A stretch of DNA of 64,000 nt, from the NCBI GenBank assembly GCA_021773835.1, contig JAJFJQ010000028.1, positions 558,001-622,000 on the forward strand, given 5' to 3'. The notes below the pieces were generated by a model. The model saw only the letters and a program-made list of their open reading frames with translations, searched no databases and had not been told where the DNA came from. The DNA is from Gammaproteobacteria bacterium. Lineage in GTDB: Bacteria; Pseudomonadota; Gammaproteobacteria; Ga0077536. Below, one piece after another: positions 48,384 to 56,532 of this stretch (positions are counted from its first letter, which is position 1; every line of letters starts with the position of its first letter). A program made the position numbers and the translations under genes.

Positions 48384-48404
48384 ATGCCGGATGAAGTCCG
48401 GCAT
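48384..48404. repeat. Palindrome between convergent genes (REP-like)
   Basis: ATGCCGGA at 48384-48391 and TCCGGCAT at 48397-48404 form a perfect 8-bp stem with a 5-base loop, between the convergent prepilin and kinase genes. The CCGGA core and the adjoining GCATGACG resemble REP-type palindromes. It may also end transcription from either side. Confidence 0.5.
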
Positions 48405-48420
48405 GACGTACAAATGGGAT

Positions 48421-50136
48421 TTATGACGAATCGGTCATACTGTATTCCCGGTTCGTCAACGTAAATCGAACTGCACCATCAAGGTTTTCGCTCAATACTA
48501 AGCGATAACCATTCACCTCGGCCTGTTGCGCCGATTGATACAAGCCGATCCCAAATCCGTCGTCTGACGATACTGGTTGAGAGAGGAGCTGGCTCGCTAA
48601 GGATGCCTCGATGGCTTCGCCGTTGTCGACAACGCTCAACACCACCTTGCCTTCGTTTTCGTAGAGGCCGACTTTTATCTGGATCGGAACATTGGTCTTT
48701 GCCTTGTTACGCGCGTTGTCCAACAGATTTTCTACGACGCTGTCAAAACAGTCCCACGGTAAGGCAAGCTCGCCATTGTGGATATCGGCCAAGAATTCAA
48801 TATTTTCGGAGTCATGGCGTGCTACCAGTTGGTCCCACCAGGACGTAATGGCGCCACGCTCGCTCTCCTGCGGGGCTGGGAGTTGCAGCTTATCCAAGGC
48901 TAGTTGTAATCGTTGGGTGATCTGGGGAAGCTGGCGTCGGAGCAGTGATTGGCGCTGTTGTTCGCGTTGCCTGTCAGACGAATCGGTATCCTCGAGGATC
49001 GCCGCCGTTGTCGTCTTTAACGACTGTAAGAGATTTTTGATGTCGTGAGTTAAGCGCGCGCCGGTTTCATGAACAGCTTGTAGATGTGCCTGGCTAGCTT
49101 GCTCAGTTTCCCGAATCTTCGCCGAATAAAAATGCCCGAGGACTTGGATTAATAATCGGCAATGAATTAATAATGATGGCCCGACTTGACGTTCGGTGAA
49201 CAGTTTCACCTCAAGTGCATCGGTGGTGAGTAGCGTGCTGAATTCAGCTGTCCCCGGCACTCCACCGCGCTGATCGTTTGCTCTCCATTCGGCCCCCTGG
49301 ATCCACGGGATCTCACACAACTCCTCTAGCGCCGCGTCCAAGAATTCTTGCGGTTGCTGCCGACGGCGAGCGAGCTGTGCGAGGCTTGAGAGCCAACTCT
49401 CGAACGGCGTGCCGATATTTAACACCGACTTTTCCCATAGTGCGCCGAGACCCGAGCCGGTCCCCGGTGTAATCAACCAACTGATCAGCACCAGGAAAGA
49501 ACTTAGAATCAAAAGGCTAACAACTAAGGCGACCGGGTATTCGACGTGCAGCTCGTAGGTCATCAGTACGCTACTGAGTGCGAGTAAGGCGGTCATTAAT
49601 GCGATAGTAATACCGCGAAAAAAGTCAATCGGAAATGTCTCCCGCTGTGCCGTGCTTGAGGTGGGAAACAAGAACAACAGCAACGGTAGGGCCGTCCACG
49701 CAAGTCGAAATGAATACAGTACGGCATTGTTGAGTTTGCCGATTTCGAAAATCATCGGTACGCATTCGATCAACAACACGGAGATGAGAAAGGTCAACGT
49801 GATCATGTAAGCGAGGCGTTCTTGCCGCGTGGAGAATGATCTACCTGCAACGATCCCTATCAGTAGGATCATCCAACCGAACAACAACCACCAGTCAAGC
49901 GCCGTGACAAAGGCTGCCGTCAGCACCACAATTAAGCTTGAGGACCACCTATCGAGGCGCTGATCGGTCTGCCAAATGGGCTGCCAGAGAAAGAACAAGC
50001 CTAGATGTGCCGTCATAAGAGAGGCGGACAGTGCGCGACCGAAATCAGCGCGCAAGGCGAGGTTGAGTACGATTAACATCATCGCCAGGATCCAATGCTC
50101 GCGACGATGGTCGAGCAGGCGAGACAAATTGATCAC
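48421..50136 (-). CDS. Membrane histidine kinase, PrsK-like
   Basis: A 571-residue sensor kinase. Residues 1 to about 225 form six or more membrane helices; a GAF-like region follows (about 235-345). The phosphoacceptor is in THDIKNLLQSL (about residue 368). The ATPase domain has the N box VVENLLDNARNK, VDNGEAI and GFGIGLYQS. The HDIKNL form and the multi-pass sensor resemble PrsK, the kinase paired with PrsR in PEP-CTERM systems. The likely partner is the sigma-54 regulator at 33746, placed at the other end of the pilus operon. The start is GTG. No exosortase is in the window, so the pair may have been adapted to pilus control. Confidence 0.85.
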   Translation of the reverse strand: MINLSRLLDHRREHWILAMMLIVLNLALRADFGRALSASLMTAHLGLFFLWQPIWQTDQRLDRWSSSLIVVLTAAFVTALDWWLLFGWMILLIGIVAGRSFSTRQERLAYMITLTFLISVLLIECVPMIFEIGKLNNAVLYSFRLAWTALPLLLFLFPTSSTAQRETFPIDFFRGITIALMTALLALSSVLMTYELHVEYPVALVVSLLILSSFLVLISWLITPGTGSGLGALWEKSVLNIGTPFESWLSSLAQLARRRQQPQEFLDAALEELCEIPWIQGAEWRANDQRGGVPGTAEFSTLLTTDALEVKLFTERQVGPSLLIHCRLLIQVLGHFYSAKIRETEQASQAHLQAVHETGARLTHDIKNLLQSLKTTTAAILEDTDSSDRQREQQRQSLLRRQLPQITQRLQLALDKLQLPAPQESERGAITSWWDQLVARHDSENIEFLADIHNGELALPWDCFDSVVENLLDNARNKAKTNVPIQIKVGLYENEGKVVLSVVDNGEAIEASLASQLLSQPVSSDDGFGIGLYQSAQQAEVNGYRLVLSENLDGAVRFTLTNREYSMTDSS

Positions 50137-50298
50137 GCTAATTTCATTCGCTATGGAGAAGCTCAGGTGCCAGAGTACTTGAACACTATCTATCGACGCA
50201 AAAAGGGGGACAGCAGTCTAGTAATTCAAGTAATCTCCGGTCTGCAAATTGTCGAGTACACGAGCCGCATTTTCCAGTATTACTAACAACTAGCTGTT

Positions 50299-51069
50299 AT
50301 GAATCTAACGAACATTCTATCTGTAACGCAGTTTGTGTGGTTGGAATTGAGGCGGTCACGATTGTGGTGGATAGCTATGGCCTTGATCGTGATCGGCAGT
50401 GCGATCGGCGAGTTCGCGGCGACTATTGCGATAACGGAGAGTAGCCAATATCGGCTTATGTTTTATGCCGCGACTATGCGCATCGCAGCCGTCTTTGTAA
50501 TGGCATTACTGGTGGCAACAAGCATACTGCGAGAGGTTGATGACAAAGTTGTCGAGTTGACATTGTCGCGTCCGCTATCGCGCCCTGAGTGGTATATCGG
50601 CAAGCTGATTGGGTATGTCGCGGCGTCCGCGGCGCTTGCGATTATTGTAAGTGTGCCACTTATACTCCAAGTTCCCACCGCGGCACTTGGCTGGTGTTAT
50701 TCTCTCGCGCTCGAACTTACCATCGTAGTAGCGGCGACGCTGGCATTTGCGATCACGCTAAGACAAATTCCGCTTGCACTCAGCGCCGTGGCCGGATTTT
50801 ATATTCTCGCGCGAGGCATCGCCGGGATGGCGCTGATCAGCCGAGGTCCAACGGTTGATCTGTCGTTAACTTCTAGTCAGGTCATCGCAAGGATGGTCGA
50901 TGTGCTGGCCTATGTATTGCCCGACCTCGAACGGTTCACGGATTCCGCTTGGCTGATCACGAGTTCACCGTCAGCGTCCGAGTTCGGGCTAATGACTGTG
51001 CAGGCGTTGGTATATTTGATGTTGTTGGTAGCGGTTGGCCTGTTCGATCTGCACAGACGTAACTTCTAG
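50299..51069 (+). CDS. ABC-2 type transporter permease
   Basis: A 256-residue integral membrane protein with about six helices. The N-terminal VWLELRRSRLWWIAMALIV, the loop REVDDKVVELTLSRPLSRPEWYIGKL and the following helix are typical of ABC-2 permeases. The only ABC ATPase nearby is at 54258, 3.2 kb downstream, with a single-pass protein, a cyclase and a pilin between. This spread set resembles PilI with PilH in Myxococcus. The substrate is not known. Confidence 0.8.
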   Translation: MNLTNILSVTQFVWLELRRSRLWWIAMALIVIGSAIGEFAATIAITESSQYRLMFYAATMRIAAVFVMALLVATSILREVDDKVVELTLSRPLSRPEWYIGKLIGYVAASAALAIIVSVPLILQVPTAALGWCYSLALELTIVVAATLAFAITLRQIPLALSAVAGFYILARGIAGMALISRGPTVDLSLTSSQVIARMVDVLAYVLPDLERFTDSAWLITSSPSASEFGLMTVQALVYLMLLVAVGLFDLHRRNF

Positions 51070-51091
51070 GTGGCGCCAGGGTAACCCACAC

Positions 51092-51829
51092 ATGTTCCTA
51101 GATCGCCGTAACGAACGCAGCGTATATTCGGTTCCGCGCTGGGTCTTGATCTTGCTGTTACTCAGTATAAGCCTGCAGCTCGCCGTTCACAGCCGCCTGC
51201 CTGCGTCGATCGCAAGTGCAGAAGATCTCCCGAGCCCGCCGCCCTATGAATTTATGCGTGCAATGAGTTTCGGTGAACAACCGTTGTTAGCAAAGGCGGT
51301 CATGTTATGGCTGCAAAGTTTCGATAATCAACCGGGGATCAGTATTCCCTTTGTTGCACTGGATTATGCAAAAATCATCGCGTGGCTGGAGTTGATCCTT
51401 GCGCTCGATCCAAATGCACAATACCCGCTGCTCGCGGGTAGCCGAATTTACGGTGAAGTACCGGATAAAACCAAACAGCGCGCGATGCTTGAGTTCGTCG
51501 CGCGCGAATTTCGCCGGAACCCGAACGCTCGTTGGCAATGGATGGCGCATGCGGTGTTCGTCGCGAAACACAAGATTGGTGATAATGCGTTGGCGCTTCG
51601 CTACGCGCGCAGTTTGGCCGAGGAGGCCGAAGGAACACAGATCCCGCACTGGGCACAGCAGATGGTGATTTTCGTTCTTGAAGACATGGGCGAGTTGGAG
51701 AGCGCGAAGGTCCTTTTAGGGGGACTGCTGGATAGCGGCAAGATCATTGATCCGAACGAGCAATGGTTTCTGTCAAAGCGTCTGGCGGAGATTGAGGAGC
51801 GAATGGGGTTGGACTACCGCGACGATTAA
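51092..51829 (+). CDS. Single-pass helical protein beside ABC permease (PilG-like position)
   Basis: About 245 residues. One N-terminal membrane helix (about residues 14-31, WVLILLLLSISLQLAV) is followed by a soluble helical domain that looks like degenerate TPR units (LDYAKIIAWLELILALDPNAQYPLLAGS and later VLEDMGELESAKVLLGG). I do not recognise a named family. The ATG at 51092 is used, 22 bases after the permease stop; a TTG reading starts inside the permease. Its position next to the permease suggests it is the accessory subunit of the transporter, as PilG is thought to be for PilHI. Confidence 0.65.
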   Translation: MFLDRRNERSVYSVPRWVLILLLLSISLQLAVHSRLPASIASAEDLPSPPPYEFMRAMSFGEQPLLAKAVMLWLQSFDNQPGISIPFVALDYAKIIAWLELILALDPNAQYPLLAGSRIYGEVPDKTKQRAMLEFVAREFRRNPNARWQWMAHAVFVAKHKIGDNALALRYARSLAEEAEGTQIPHWAQQMVIFVLEDMGELESAKVLLGGLLDSGKIIDPNEQWFLSKRLAEIEERMGLDYRDD

Positions 51830-51892
51830 TGCGGAGGCATTGGGCGTATACCGCTGAAACATTGGATTCGAGCGACGGTGCTTTCCGCCTGT

Positions 51893-53203
51893 TTAGCTGA
51901 TGCCAACACTCATTTCTGCGTTGAAACTCGTGATCCCGTCAAAATTCGGATCATTGCGTGCACTTAAGCTCAAAATGCGATTACGCATCACCACGTAATA
52001 GCGTGAATCCGGATGCGCGCCATTTAGGGTCGCGAATAATTGTTCAGCACCGACCCAATCGCCGCGGTAATACGCCTCCAAGGCGGCGTTGTGATCGGAC
52101 AACCATGTCTCCTGCGCGGGATCGAGATTGTCACTTAGACACATTGGCTCATGGATCCGGGTTGCCAATCCCTTGCCTTTAACTCTCACGTGGTCGAGCT
52201 CGCGAAAAATGTACTGAGGATTGGCGATTTTCGTCGCTTCACTGACGATGAGCTTTGTATCGTAGACTCTAGTGAGGCCTTCTAGGCGCGCCGCAAGATT
52301 TACCGCGTCGCCGACAACGGTGTAGGCGATCCGATACCGTGACCCCATATTTCCAACATTCATGATGCCGGTATTGATCCCGATCCCTATATCTATCGCC
52401 GGCCAATCGCGTTTCGTAAACGTCGCATTTAGCCCCTCCAAGGCGTCCAACATTGCTAGACCGGCGCCGACAGCGCGCGCAGCGTGATCTTCCTGCGTCA
52501 TCGGCGCGCCCCAAAAAACCATGATGGCATCGCCAATATATTTATCGATGGTCGCACCATGACGATGCAAGATATCCGTCATAAGGGTGAAATAAAGATT
52601 GAGCATTTGTGCCAATTGGCGTGGGTCCAAGCGCTCGGCGATGGCGGAAAACTCTCGAATATCGCAAAACAATACGGTTAGCTCGCGTGCTTCACCGTCC
52701 AGCGAATACGATTCCGGCGAGTTGCTGATATCGTTGACAACTTCCGGCGGCACATACTGTCCGAATATGGCGATCAGCTTTTGCTTCTCACGCGTCTCGA
52801 CAAAGTATTTGATCAGTACATTGACCGAGAACAACACCAAGATGGTCAGCAATGTGTATTCCATCGGAATTAATCGCGCGATCCCGGGCGAGGTGTACTC
52901 GACGTAGAACGGTGGTGCCATTGAAAGGAAGGTCACAATCGATGCCTTGATCGGATCGAGGCTTGGGAGTAGTAGCGATAGGAGGATGCCGACACAGAAA
53001 AAGCTTGCGAAATCGGCGCCCAGTTGCGAGCCGGTGAAGCCCCGATCGACAAAATCCGCCAATAGATCGGGTCGAATTTGAAAACGCCGCTCGAGGCCCA
53101 GCGGTAATTCCAGAATACCCACGGCATTCAGCAGAAAAAGAAGAAAAACGGCGAGTATTAGCAGCGCGTGGGCGCGAAACGGAGTGAATTTTGCCAATTT
53201 CAT
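51893..53203 (-). CDS. Class III adenylate/guanylate cyclase, membrane bound
   Basis: A 436-residue protein. The N-terminal 150 residues contain four hydrophobic segments without a full CHASE2 sensor. The catalytic domain follows, with metal-binding aspartates in LFCDIREFSAI and DKYIGDAIMVFWG, and then GIGINTGIMNVGNMGS and YTVVGDAVNLAARLEGL. The lysine and aspartate around the second site fit an adenylate rather than guanylate cyclase, by family knowledge. About 70 C-terminal residues form a helical tail that resembles TPR (EAYYRGDWVGAEQLF). It is divergent from the pilin gene and shares its 275-base upstream region. Confidence 0.88.
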   Translation of the reverse strand: MKLAKFTPFRAHALLILAVFLLFLLNAVGILELPLGLERRFQIRPDLLADFVDRGFTGSQLGADFASFFCVGILLSLLLPSLDPIKASIVTFLSMAPPFYVEYTSPGIARLIPMEYTLLTILVLFSVNVLIKYFVETREKQKLIAIFGQYVPPEVVNDISNSPESYSLDGEARELTVLFCDIREFSAIAERLDPRQLAQMLNLYFTLMTDILHRHGATIDKYIGDAIMVFWGAPMTQEDHAARAVGAGLAMLDALEGLNATFTKRDWPAIDIGIGINTGIMNVGNMGSRYRIAYTVVGDAVNLAARLEGLTRVYDTKLIVSEATKIANPQYIFRELDHVRVKGKGLATRIHEPMCLSDNLDPAQETWLSDHNAALEAYYRGDWVGAEQLFATLNGAHPDSRYYVVMRNRILSLSARNDPNFDGITSFNAEMSVGIS

Positions 53204-53271
53204 TACGCCACTTCTGAGTTGGGTAGGCTACTTATGCGAGCTCGTGTTGGGTTCGGATCAACCGTATAGAC

Positions 53272-53285
53272 CGGTAATATTACCG
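53272..53285. promoter_or_regulatory. Perfect palindrome upstream of the cyclase gene
   Basis: CGGTAATATTACCG is a perfect 14-bp palindrome, 69 bases upstream of the cyclase start and about 150 bases upstream of the pilin sigma-54 promoter. Position and symmetry suggest an operator, possibly an upstream activator site. The binding protein is unknown. Confidence 0.35.
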
Positions 53286-53423
53286 CTCGATAGCACATGG
53301 TGATGTCGATCCGTCGTCACTCTACGGACACATTGTTGATATATCGTCAAAACTGTTCGTTCCTTGACAATCAAACCAGCCGCCGTCTTGCTTAATGCCA
53401 TATTTTTCAGTGAGTTATGATCT

Positions 53424-53440
53424 TGGCATGGATTGTGCTG
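53424..53440 (+). promoter_or_regulatory. Sigma-54 (RpoN) promoter of the pilin gene
   Basis: TTGGCATGGATTGTGCT fits the -24/-12 consensus: GG at 53426-53427 and GC at 53438-53439 with exactly ten bases between, and the TTGGCA block complete. Transcription would start near 53451, leaving a 28-base leader before the pilin ATG at 53479. pilA-type genes are often RpoN-dependent through PilS/PilR, and this region encodes a sigma-54 activator and a kinase. Confidence 0.75.
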
Positions 53441-53478
53441 TATCGATTAGCAAGATAAATCCCTTGAGGATACATACA

Positions 53479-54189
53479 ATGCCCAACATGCAAAAACAAC
53501 GTGGATTCACCCTCGTCGAAATTGCGATCGTCCTTGTCATTATCGGCCTATTGCTTGGCGGGATCCTCAAGGGCCAGGAACTCATCACGAGCGCCAGGGT
53601 GCGCAATATCGCCGACCAAAACTCTGGTGTGCAGGCGGCATACTACGGCTTTATCGACCGCTACCGCCAGGTCCCCGGAGACTGGAACAACACCAATGCG
53701 GCGCAGGCGATCCCGGGTGTCACCACCGGCGGTAACGATAGTGGTCGACTCGACGCAGTTAGTGGCAGTGATTGGACGGAGGCTCTCGCGCTATGGGAGC
53801 ACATGTCCAAGGCCGGGTTTATTCAAGGCAACTATACCGGCGGCACAACCGCGCCGACTGCTGCCGATACCGACCAAGCACCGCGAAATGCGTTCAATGG
53901 GTTTTTGGTCTTATATCGGACCGACGACTACGATGACGCGGGTACGGCTGCGGAGCGCCTCAACCTCGTTCTCGGTGCAGGCATCCCGGTAAATGTGTTG
54001 CGTGAACTGGACCTTAAGGTCGACGACGGGCTGCCGGAAACTGGGGTCATGCGACATGCACTGACGAGTGGCGCTACCCATGGTGCAACGGCGCACTCCG
54101 TGGCGGCGTGCGTAGACGGCACGACAACGCCACCCATATGGGACATCGCCTCAAACGAACAGCTGTGCAACGCCATCTACCTGTATTGA
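53479..54189 (+). CDS. Type IV prepilin, candidate major subunit
   Basis: About 236 residues. An eight-residue leader (MPNMQKQR) precedes GFTLVEIAIVLVIIGLLLGG with Glu5, a textbook prepilin signal. The next segment ILKGQELITSARVRN is shared by a broad family of gammaproteobacterial pilins. The globular part contains several Gly/Asp/Thr turns and a C-terminal cysteine pair (VAACVDG and EQLCNAIYLY), as in the D-region of pilins. A GAGGA site is nine bases before the ATG; an upstream ATG at 53395 overlaps the promoter and is rejected. Its own sigma-54 promoter and a strong hairpin behind it suggest high expression. Confidence 0.9.
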   Translation: MPNMQKQRGFTLVEIAIVLVIIGLLLGGILKGQELITSARVRNIADQNSGVQAAYYGFIDRYRQVPGDWNNTNAAQAIPGVTTGGNDSGRLDAVSGSDWTEALALWEHMSKAGFIQGNYTGGTTAPTAADTDQAPRNAFNGFLVLYRTDDYDDAGTAAERLNLVLGAGIPVNVLRELDLKVDDGLPETGVMRHALTSGATHGATAHSVAACVDGTTTPPIWDIASNEQLCNAIYLY

Positions 54190-54215
54190 TAAGCGCCAAC
54201 AGCCATGCCCGTTTA

Positions 54216-54238
54216 ACGGCCCGCCTTGTGCGGGCCGT
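54216..54238 (+). terminator. Strong GC hairpin between pilin and ABC ATPase genes
   Basis: ACGGCCCGC and GCGGGCCGT form a perfect 9-bp stem with the loop CTTGT, 27 bases after the pilin stop and 20 bases before the ABC gene. The following ATTACTTT is only a weak T tract, so partial termination is likely. This would give much pilin and less transporter from one promoter. Confidence 0.65.
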
Positions 54239-54257
54239 ATTACTTTGGGAATAAATT

Positions 54258-55013
54258 ATGGCGAGCGTTCAAACGCCAAATTCAAACCCATGTCCCGTTC
54301 AGTTTACGAGCGTGACCAAGCGGTATGGTCCACGCTGGATTTTGCGCGGCATAGACTTAGAGATAGGTGCGGGTGAGACGGTCGGACTTATCGGTATTAA
54401 TGGCGCCGGTAAGTCGACCTTACTGAAGGCGATGCTCGATCTGACCAGTGTTGACGACGGCCACATCGATATCTTCGGTACCAACCACAACCACACCGCG
54501 GCGCGTGACAAGGTGTCCTATCTCGCGGAGCGTTTTATTCCGCCGCACTATGCCAACGGTCTCGATTTCCTGCGATATATGGCGAAGCTGCACCACTGTG
54601 CGCCGAGCGAAGCGGCAATCCATGCAGAATGTCAGAGCCTTGAGCTCGACGTCGAGGCGCTCCGGCGTCCGGTACGTGAATATTCGAAGGGGATGACGCA
54701 GAAGCTGGGCTTGATTGCCTGCCTATTGGTTCAGTGTCCGCTGCTCGTTTTGGATGAACCAATGAGCGGCCTTGATCCGAAAGCTCGCGCGCTCTTTAAG
54801 GCGCGTCTAGCACGCCTTAAAGATGCCGGGGTCACGATATTTTTCAGCACCCATCTGCTCGACGATGTGGCCGTGATTTGCGACCGGGTAGCTATCCTGG
54901 AGGCCGGGCAGATCCGTTTTACCGGTACTGTAGCTGACTTTCAGGCCACCCATCGTGGTGCCACGCTTGAGGCGTCCTTTCTGAGCTGTATTGGCGCAGC
55001 GTTACCGGCGTAA
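54258..55013 (+). CDS. ABC transporter ATP-binding protein (PilH-like position)
   Basis: A 251-residue ABC ATPase. Walker A is GINGAGKSTLLKAM, the signature is YSKGMTQKLGL (a common variant of LSGGQ in ABC-2 exporters), Walker B LLVLDEPMSGLDP, and the switch histidine is in FFSTHLLDD. It is of the type that pairs with ABC-2 permeases such as the one at 50299. Lying directly behind the pilin, it resembles PilH, which with PilG and PilI is required for pilus formation in Myxococcus xanthus. What it moves, if anything, is unknown. Confidence 0.88.
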   Translation: MASVQTPNSNPCPVQFTSVTKRYGPRWILRGIDLEIGAGETVGLIGINGAGKSTLLKAMLDLTSVDDGHIDIFGTNHNHTAARDKVSYLAERFIPPHYANGLDFLRYMAKLHHCAPSEAAIHAECQSLELDVEALRRPVREYSKGMTQKLGLIACLLVQCPLLVLDEPMSGLDPKARALFKARLARLKDAGVTIFFSTHLLDDVAVICDRVAILEAGQIRFTGTVADFQATHRGATLEASFLSCIGAALPA

Positions 55014-55095
55014 AGGATCGGCCCTGGCGGCCGCTAACTGGAACAAATTAACTCGGCGAACCAGCGCTACGCTGTCACGCCGCTACGCTGGGCCA

Positions 55096-55908
55096 ATGAT
55101 AGAACTACATCCTGAACTTGCGCGTTCGATTGTCAACGATCTACCGGCAGGTATTGCCGTGGTCGACGCTGACGGCCGCGTCGTGTGGGGTAACGACGTG
55201 CTGTGTCGCTTATTGCAGCGCGACGCGAGCGAAATTATTGGATGCAGCGCCGAATCACTACTCCTGCCGATTCCCCAACCTGAGCGTTTGGGTAATCCAC
55301 ATGAAGGCCAGAGGATCATTGAGAATGGCGGGTTGATTGGCGTATCGACGTTTTTGGGTACAACAAATTTTCGTGGTCGCGCACTGTTGGTGATAGACCG
55401 GGAAAATGCTATCGACTGGTTCTTCGATGTGCTCTCAACCGGCGGTTTCGATGGCTCGGCGGCATCACGTTTCTTATCGCGCAACGCCGTGTTCGGTCGC
55501 TTACAGCTTGAGGTCTCGCGCTCGCGGCGTTATGGGAATCCATTGTCGTGTTTGGTGATACGCATCGATTTTGGGACACCAGAATCGGTTGGCCAACGGC
55601 GCACCGTGCACGACATGATAGCCACTACACTAACCGAGCAACTGCGGTGGGTAGACGTGCTCGGACAATGGTCCGATCAAGCACTGATCACAATATTGCC
55701 GGAGACGACTGATGCGGCGGCACTGCAATTGGCACAAAAGGTTGCCGACGCGTTAGATCCAAGTCTCGCGCGCGAGACACCCGCCGTCAGTATCAATGTG
55801 GGTTCGAGTAGTTGGCGCAAAGGTGACGACGCGGAACGCATGGTGCGGCGTGCGGATATTGTCGCGCGACGCCAAATCGGGAGCACCGCCCGCACCCTTA
55901 ATTTTTGA
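55096..55908 (+). CDS. PAS-domain protein with degenerate GGDEF domain
   Basis: About 270 residues from the ATG at 55096. Residues 10-120 look like a PAS domain (PAGIAVVDADGRVVWGNDVL). From about 145 a GGDEF-type fold follows (RLQLEVSRSRRYGNPLSCLVIRID), but where the GGDEF motif should be it reads GQWSDQALITILPET. The catalytic glycines and acidic pair are lost, so it should not make cyclic di-GMP. It could bind a nucleotide or act as a protein sensor. An in-frame TTG at 54991 overlaps the ABC gene and is less likely. It is the last gene of the pilin-ABC unit. Confidence 0.75.
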   Translation: MIELHPELARSIVNDLPAGIAVVDADGRVVWGNDVLCRLLQRDASEIIGCSAESLLLPIPQPERLGNPHEGQRIIENGGLIGVSTFLGTTNFRGRALLVIDRENAIDWFFDVLSTGGFDGSAASRFLSRNAVFGRLQLEVSRSRRYGNPLSCLVIRIDFGTPESVGQRRTVHDMIATTLTEQLRWVDVLGQWSDQALITILPETTDAAALQLAQKVADALDPSLARETPAVSINVGSSSWRKGDDAERMVRRADIVARRQIGSTARTLNF

Positions 55909-55920
55909 CCATGAGAGCGC

Positions 55921-56343
55921 CTAGTCGTTTATCTCGACTATCTCGAAATCATGGGTGATAGTTGCAGTCTTGGCGATCATGATCGAGGCCGAGCAGTATT
56001 TATCGGCCGACAGATGGACTGCGCGTTCCACCTGCTTTGGTTTAAGATTGTTACCACTCACGATGAAGTGAACATGAATTCGTGTAAAGACTTGAGGGAC
56101 CTCGTCGGCGCGCTCGGCTTCCAGTTCTGCGCGACAATCGATGACGTCCTGGCGCGACTTTTTGAGGATTGTGACAACGTCAAAGCTGGTGCAGGCACCG
56201 AGCCCCACCAGCATCAGCTCCATCGGGCGGATACCGGCATTATTGCCGCCGGCCTCGGGTGGTCCGTCGATCACGACGCTGTGACCGCTGCCGGATTGGC
56301 CAACGAACATGACGTTGTCGACCCATTTGATGGTTGCGCGCAT
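55921..56343 (-). CDS. OsmC family protein
   Basis: A 140-residue OsmC/Ohr-superfamily protein. PMELMLVGLGACTSFDVVTIL contains the first redox cysteine, and the second is in DKYCSASIMIAKTATITHDF. This pair reduces organic or fatty-acid hydroperoxides in characterised members. It is of the YhfA-like type encoded divergently from crp in many gammaproteobacteria, and that arrangement is conserved here. Confidence 0.9.
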   Translation of the reverse strand: MRATIKWVDNVMFVGQSGSGHSVVIDGPPEAGGNNAGIRPMELMLVGLGACTSFDVVTILKKSRQDVIDCRAELEAERADEVPQVFTRIHVHFIVSGNNLKPKQVERAVHLSADKYCSASIMIAKTATITHDFEIVEIND

Positions 56344-56425
56344 ACTTGGACCTATAACTGACTGTCTTTCGACCCGTGAGCGGATCCAAGAGTGGTTGTA
56401 GTAGAAGGCATTAAAACGATTAAAA

Positions 56426-56453
56426 TTCGTATCTTACGAACTTTTCCTATAGT
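56426..56453 (+). promoter_or_regulatory. crp promoter with overlapping palindrome
   Basis: TTCGTA TCT TACGAA is a perfect 6-3-6 palindrome at 56426-56440, directly followed by a -10-like TATAGT at 56448-56453. It lies between the divergent osmC and crp genes and covers the -35 area, as expected for a repressor or autoregulatory site. It is not a consensus CRP or LexA site. Confidence 0.4.
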
Positions 56454-56532
56454 ATGGTCGAGATAATAATCGACACCGTAATCCCCGGACAGATGCGATC
56501 AACAACCGGAGATACTTGAAGAGGGTAGTAGT

